Assembly: GCF_000178955.2 (NCBI RefSeq)
Contig: NC_016631.1
Span: 868,001-932,000 of the forward strand
DNA: 64,000 bases
Direction of reading: 5' to 3'
Source: Granulicella mallensis MP5ACTX8
GTDB taxonomy: Bacteria > Acidobacteriota > Terriglobia > Terriglobales > Acidobacteriaceae
Shown: piece after piece, positions 62,480 through 64,000 of the stretch
How the letters are laid out: each line of letters begins with the position of its first letter
How positions within the stretch are numbered: position 1 is the first letter of the stretch
Program-made: the position numbers and the translations under genes
Notes under the pieces: generated by a model
What the model was told of the DNA's origin: nothing
Databases searched by the model: none
The model's input: the letters and a program-made list of their open reading frames with translations, nothing else

Positions 62480-63913
62480 ATGAGCGCCAACCACTCGCCT
62501 GTGCCCGCCGAGACTTTACCGGGACAACGCAAGCGGCACATCTTCGCGATCTTCTTTGCTGCTATCGGCCTGTGTTGGCCGGCGTTCCTCAATCGCTATC
62601 CGCTGCTGTATCCGGACTCCATCACGTATATCGGTGATGGCCGTGCTATCGCTGCTGCCCTTTTCCTGCATCGCTTCGGGCACTTCGGCTGGCAGCGCTC
62701 GGCTTTCTATAGCCTTGGCATTCTGCCGCTCCATTGGAATCGCTCGCCGTGGCCCATCGTCGGGCTTCACGCGCTGCTTACGGCCTGGGTGTTGTGGCTT
62801 GTGGTGCGTTCGATCGTTTCGCGAGGGCGCACTCGCAGTTACCTGTTGATCGTCTGCTTTCTCAGCGCGCTCAGTAGCGTCGCCTGGTTTGCCAGCTTTG
62901 TTGTGCCGGATATCCTTGGCCCCGCGCTGTATCTCTCGATCTATCTGCTGGTCTTCGCGCGTGAGACGTTGTCGCGCACCGAGCGTTGGCTGCTGGCGGC
63001 GCTCGTTTGGTGGGGGTGTCTCGCGCACTCCACGCATTTGCTGCTGGGAGTGTGCGTGTGCGTGCTTCTGGGGGGATTGCTCGTGTTGAGCCGGAGAGCT
63101 CGAATGCGGTTTTGGAGAGGAACGGCGCAGGTGAGTGCGATCGTTGTGCTCGCTGTCGCTTCGCAACTGGCGCTCAATCTTTTTCTGTTTGGAAGACTCT
63201 CGCTCGACGCCGGACGTCCGCCGCTGCTGATGGCTCGCGTGATCGCGGATGGTCCCGGCCGTCTGTACCTGGAGCAGAATTGTCCGCACCTGCCTTGGAG
63301 CATCTGCAAGCACGTCGCTAACCTGCCGGAATCCGAGGACGATTTTCTCTGGCTGCCGACGGGCATCTTTTCCGGTGCCACCGAGGCGGAGAAGCAACAG
63401 CTCAGGAGGGAGGAGATGCCGCTGGTGCTCGCTACCGTGCGTGCGTTTCCGCGGGAACAACTACGGGCCTCTTTGAAGAATGCATGGCAACAACTGCTCT
63501 ACTTCGAGATTGCCGATTTTGGGAATAGTTCGTGGATGGAGAGCTCGTTGAATAGGGTGATGCCCGGGGCGGAAGCGAGCTATCGGCGTTCGCTGCAGTC
63601 GCGTAATGAGGTGCCTTCGGATTTCTTTTCGGATCTGGCGGAGTGGACGGTAGGGGGCTCGCTGCTGGTTGTCGTTGGCATGATGCCGCTGTTGTGGCGG
63701 TGGAGGGCCTGGCGGCTGTGTGGCATGGCTTTGATCGTTCTGCCAGTGATTGGGTTGAATGCCGTTCTTACGGGGGCGCTGTCGGGGATTGATGCCCGAT
63801 ATCAGGCTCGGGTAGTGTGGCTGGTGCCGTTGCTGGCGGTGATGGTGGTGGTGTGGGGGATGGAGCGGTATTGGGTGGGGCGTCGCGCGGCATCATCTAA
63901 GGGTGTTCGGTAG
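62480..63913 (+). CDS. Polytopic membrane protein of unknown function
   Basis: 477 residues, about ten hydrophobic helices; a soluble stretch with NCPHLPWSICKHVANLPESEDDFLWLP (about 270-300) and a Lys/Glu region separate the two halves. It recalls acidobacterial integral proteins that are left as hypothetical, perhaps GT-C-like. No active-site motif is visible. ATG at 62480 preceded by GAGAGGAATGA. Confidence 0.7.
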   Translation: MSANHSPVPAETLPGQRKRHIFAIFFAAIGLCWPAFLNRYPLLYPDSITYIGDGRAIAAALFLHRFGHFGWQRSAFYSLGILPLHWNRSPWPIVGLHALLTAWVLWLVVRSIVSRGRTRSYLLIVCFLSALSSVAWFASFVVPDILGPALYLSIYLLVFARETLSRTERWLLAALVWWGCLAHSTHLLLGVCVCVLLGGLLVLSRRARMRFWRGTAQVSAIVVLAVASQLALNLFLFGRLSLDAGRPPLLMARVIADGPGRLYLEQNCPHLPWSICKHVANLPESEDDFLWLPTGIFSGATEAEKQQLRREEMPLVLATVRAFPREQLRASLKNAWQQLLYFEIADFGNSSWMESSLNRVMPGAEASYRRSLQSRNEVPSDFFSDLAEWTVGGSLLVVVGMMPLLWRWRAWRLCGMALIVLPVIGLNAVLTGALSGIDARYQARVVWLVPLLAVMVVVWGMERYWVGRRAASSKGVR

Positions 63914-64000
63914 GGCGCTGGAAGGCGTGACCTATCGATAGGTGCCTGCTTTCTGATGTGATTACCTTGGCTTTTGCTTTTCTGGTTGTCATTCCGAGCG

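Overview
This window is most consistent with a high-G+C soil acidobacterium of the Acidobacteriaceae (Granulicella/Terriglobus/Edaphobacter-like). That is an inference from gene content (DUF3037 end, S1/P1 nuclease, sorbosone-dehydrogenase-like and GH105 secreted enzymes, a lone GvpL/F protein), from protein features (an RpoB with an extra Cys-rich insertion) and from the complex inverted repeats between genes. No rRNA is present to prove it.

Layout. 1-5.7 kb: end of a DUF3037 gene, a beta-propeller lipoprotein, a nest of inverted repeats, a secreted sorbosone dehydrogenase-like protein and a membrane-anchored unknown. 5.9-10.7 kb: the translation/transcription cluster tRNA-Thr, tRNA-Tyr, tRNA-Thr, tRNA-Gly, tuf, rpmG, tRNA-Trp, secE, nusG, rplK, closed by a long hairpin. 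10.8-32.2 kb: about 21.7 kb of unrelated, mostly metabolic or secreted functions (TPR protein, arylsulfatase, double-HTH protein, retropepsin-PDZ protein, NagX-like acyltransferase, sugar permease and ribokinase, SDR with divergent LysR regulator, radical SAM protein, Tat-exported phospholipase C, sugar isomerase-like protein, DUF2062, GH105, acyltransferase, large membrane protein). 32.3-44.1 kb: rplA, rplJ, rplL, rpoB, rpoC, the other half of the ribosomal/RNA polymerase cluster.

44.1-47.8 kb is an accessory island directly behind the rpoC terminator. It holds a visibly A+T-richer retron, a Phd/VapC-type toxin-antitoxin pair, and a REP-associated tyrosine transposase (RAYT) with its REP-like palindromes. 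The retron is the main discovery: a nucleoside-deoxyribosyltransferase-like effector and a separate winged-helix protein (stop and start overlap), then a non-coding RNA I could fold by eye (14-bp a1/a2 duplex, msr stem-loop with a TGTTTCG loop as I remember in Ec86, long msd hairpin), then a retron reverse transcriptase with YADD and VTG motifs. The parts match an Ec86-like (type II-A) anti-phage retron, but the effector is split into two genes and the RT probably starts at a GTG inside the ncRNA.

47.9-57.4 kb: SDR, S1/P1 nuclease, VOC protein, xseA, K+ channel-like protein, TPR protein, GvpL/F-like protein, pgsA, glutamate dehydrogenase. 57.4-59.8 kb: a three-gene unit with an Hcp-like tube protein, an unknown and a putative glycine-zipper effector whose stop codon lies inside a 117-bp mobile-looking repeat; two further copies lie at 19.3 and 55.9 kb. 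60.2-64 kb: a tiny His-rich lipoprotein, trpE, more inverted repeats, and a polytopic membrane protein.

Many intergenic regions hold long perfect palindromes (terminators) or palindromes built from short repeated words, a marked feature of this genome.
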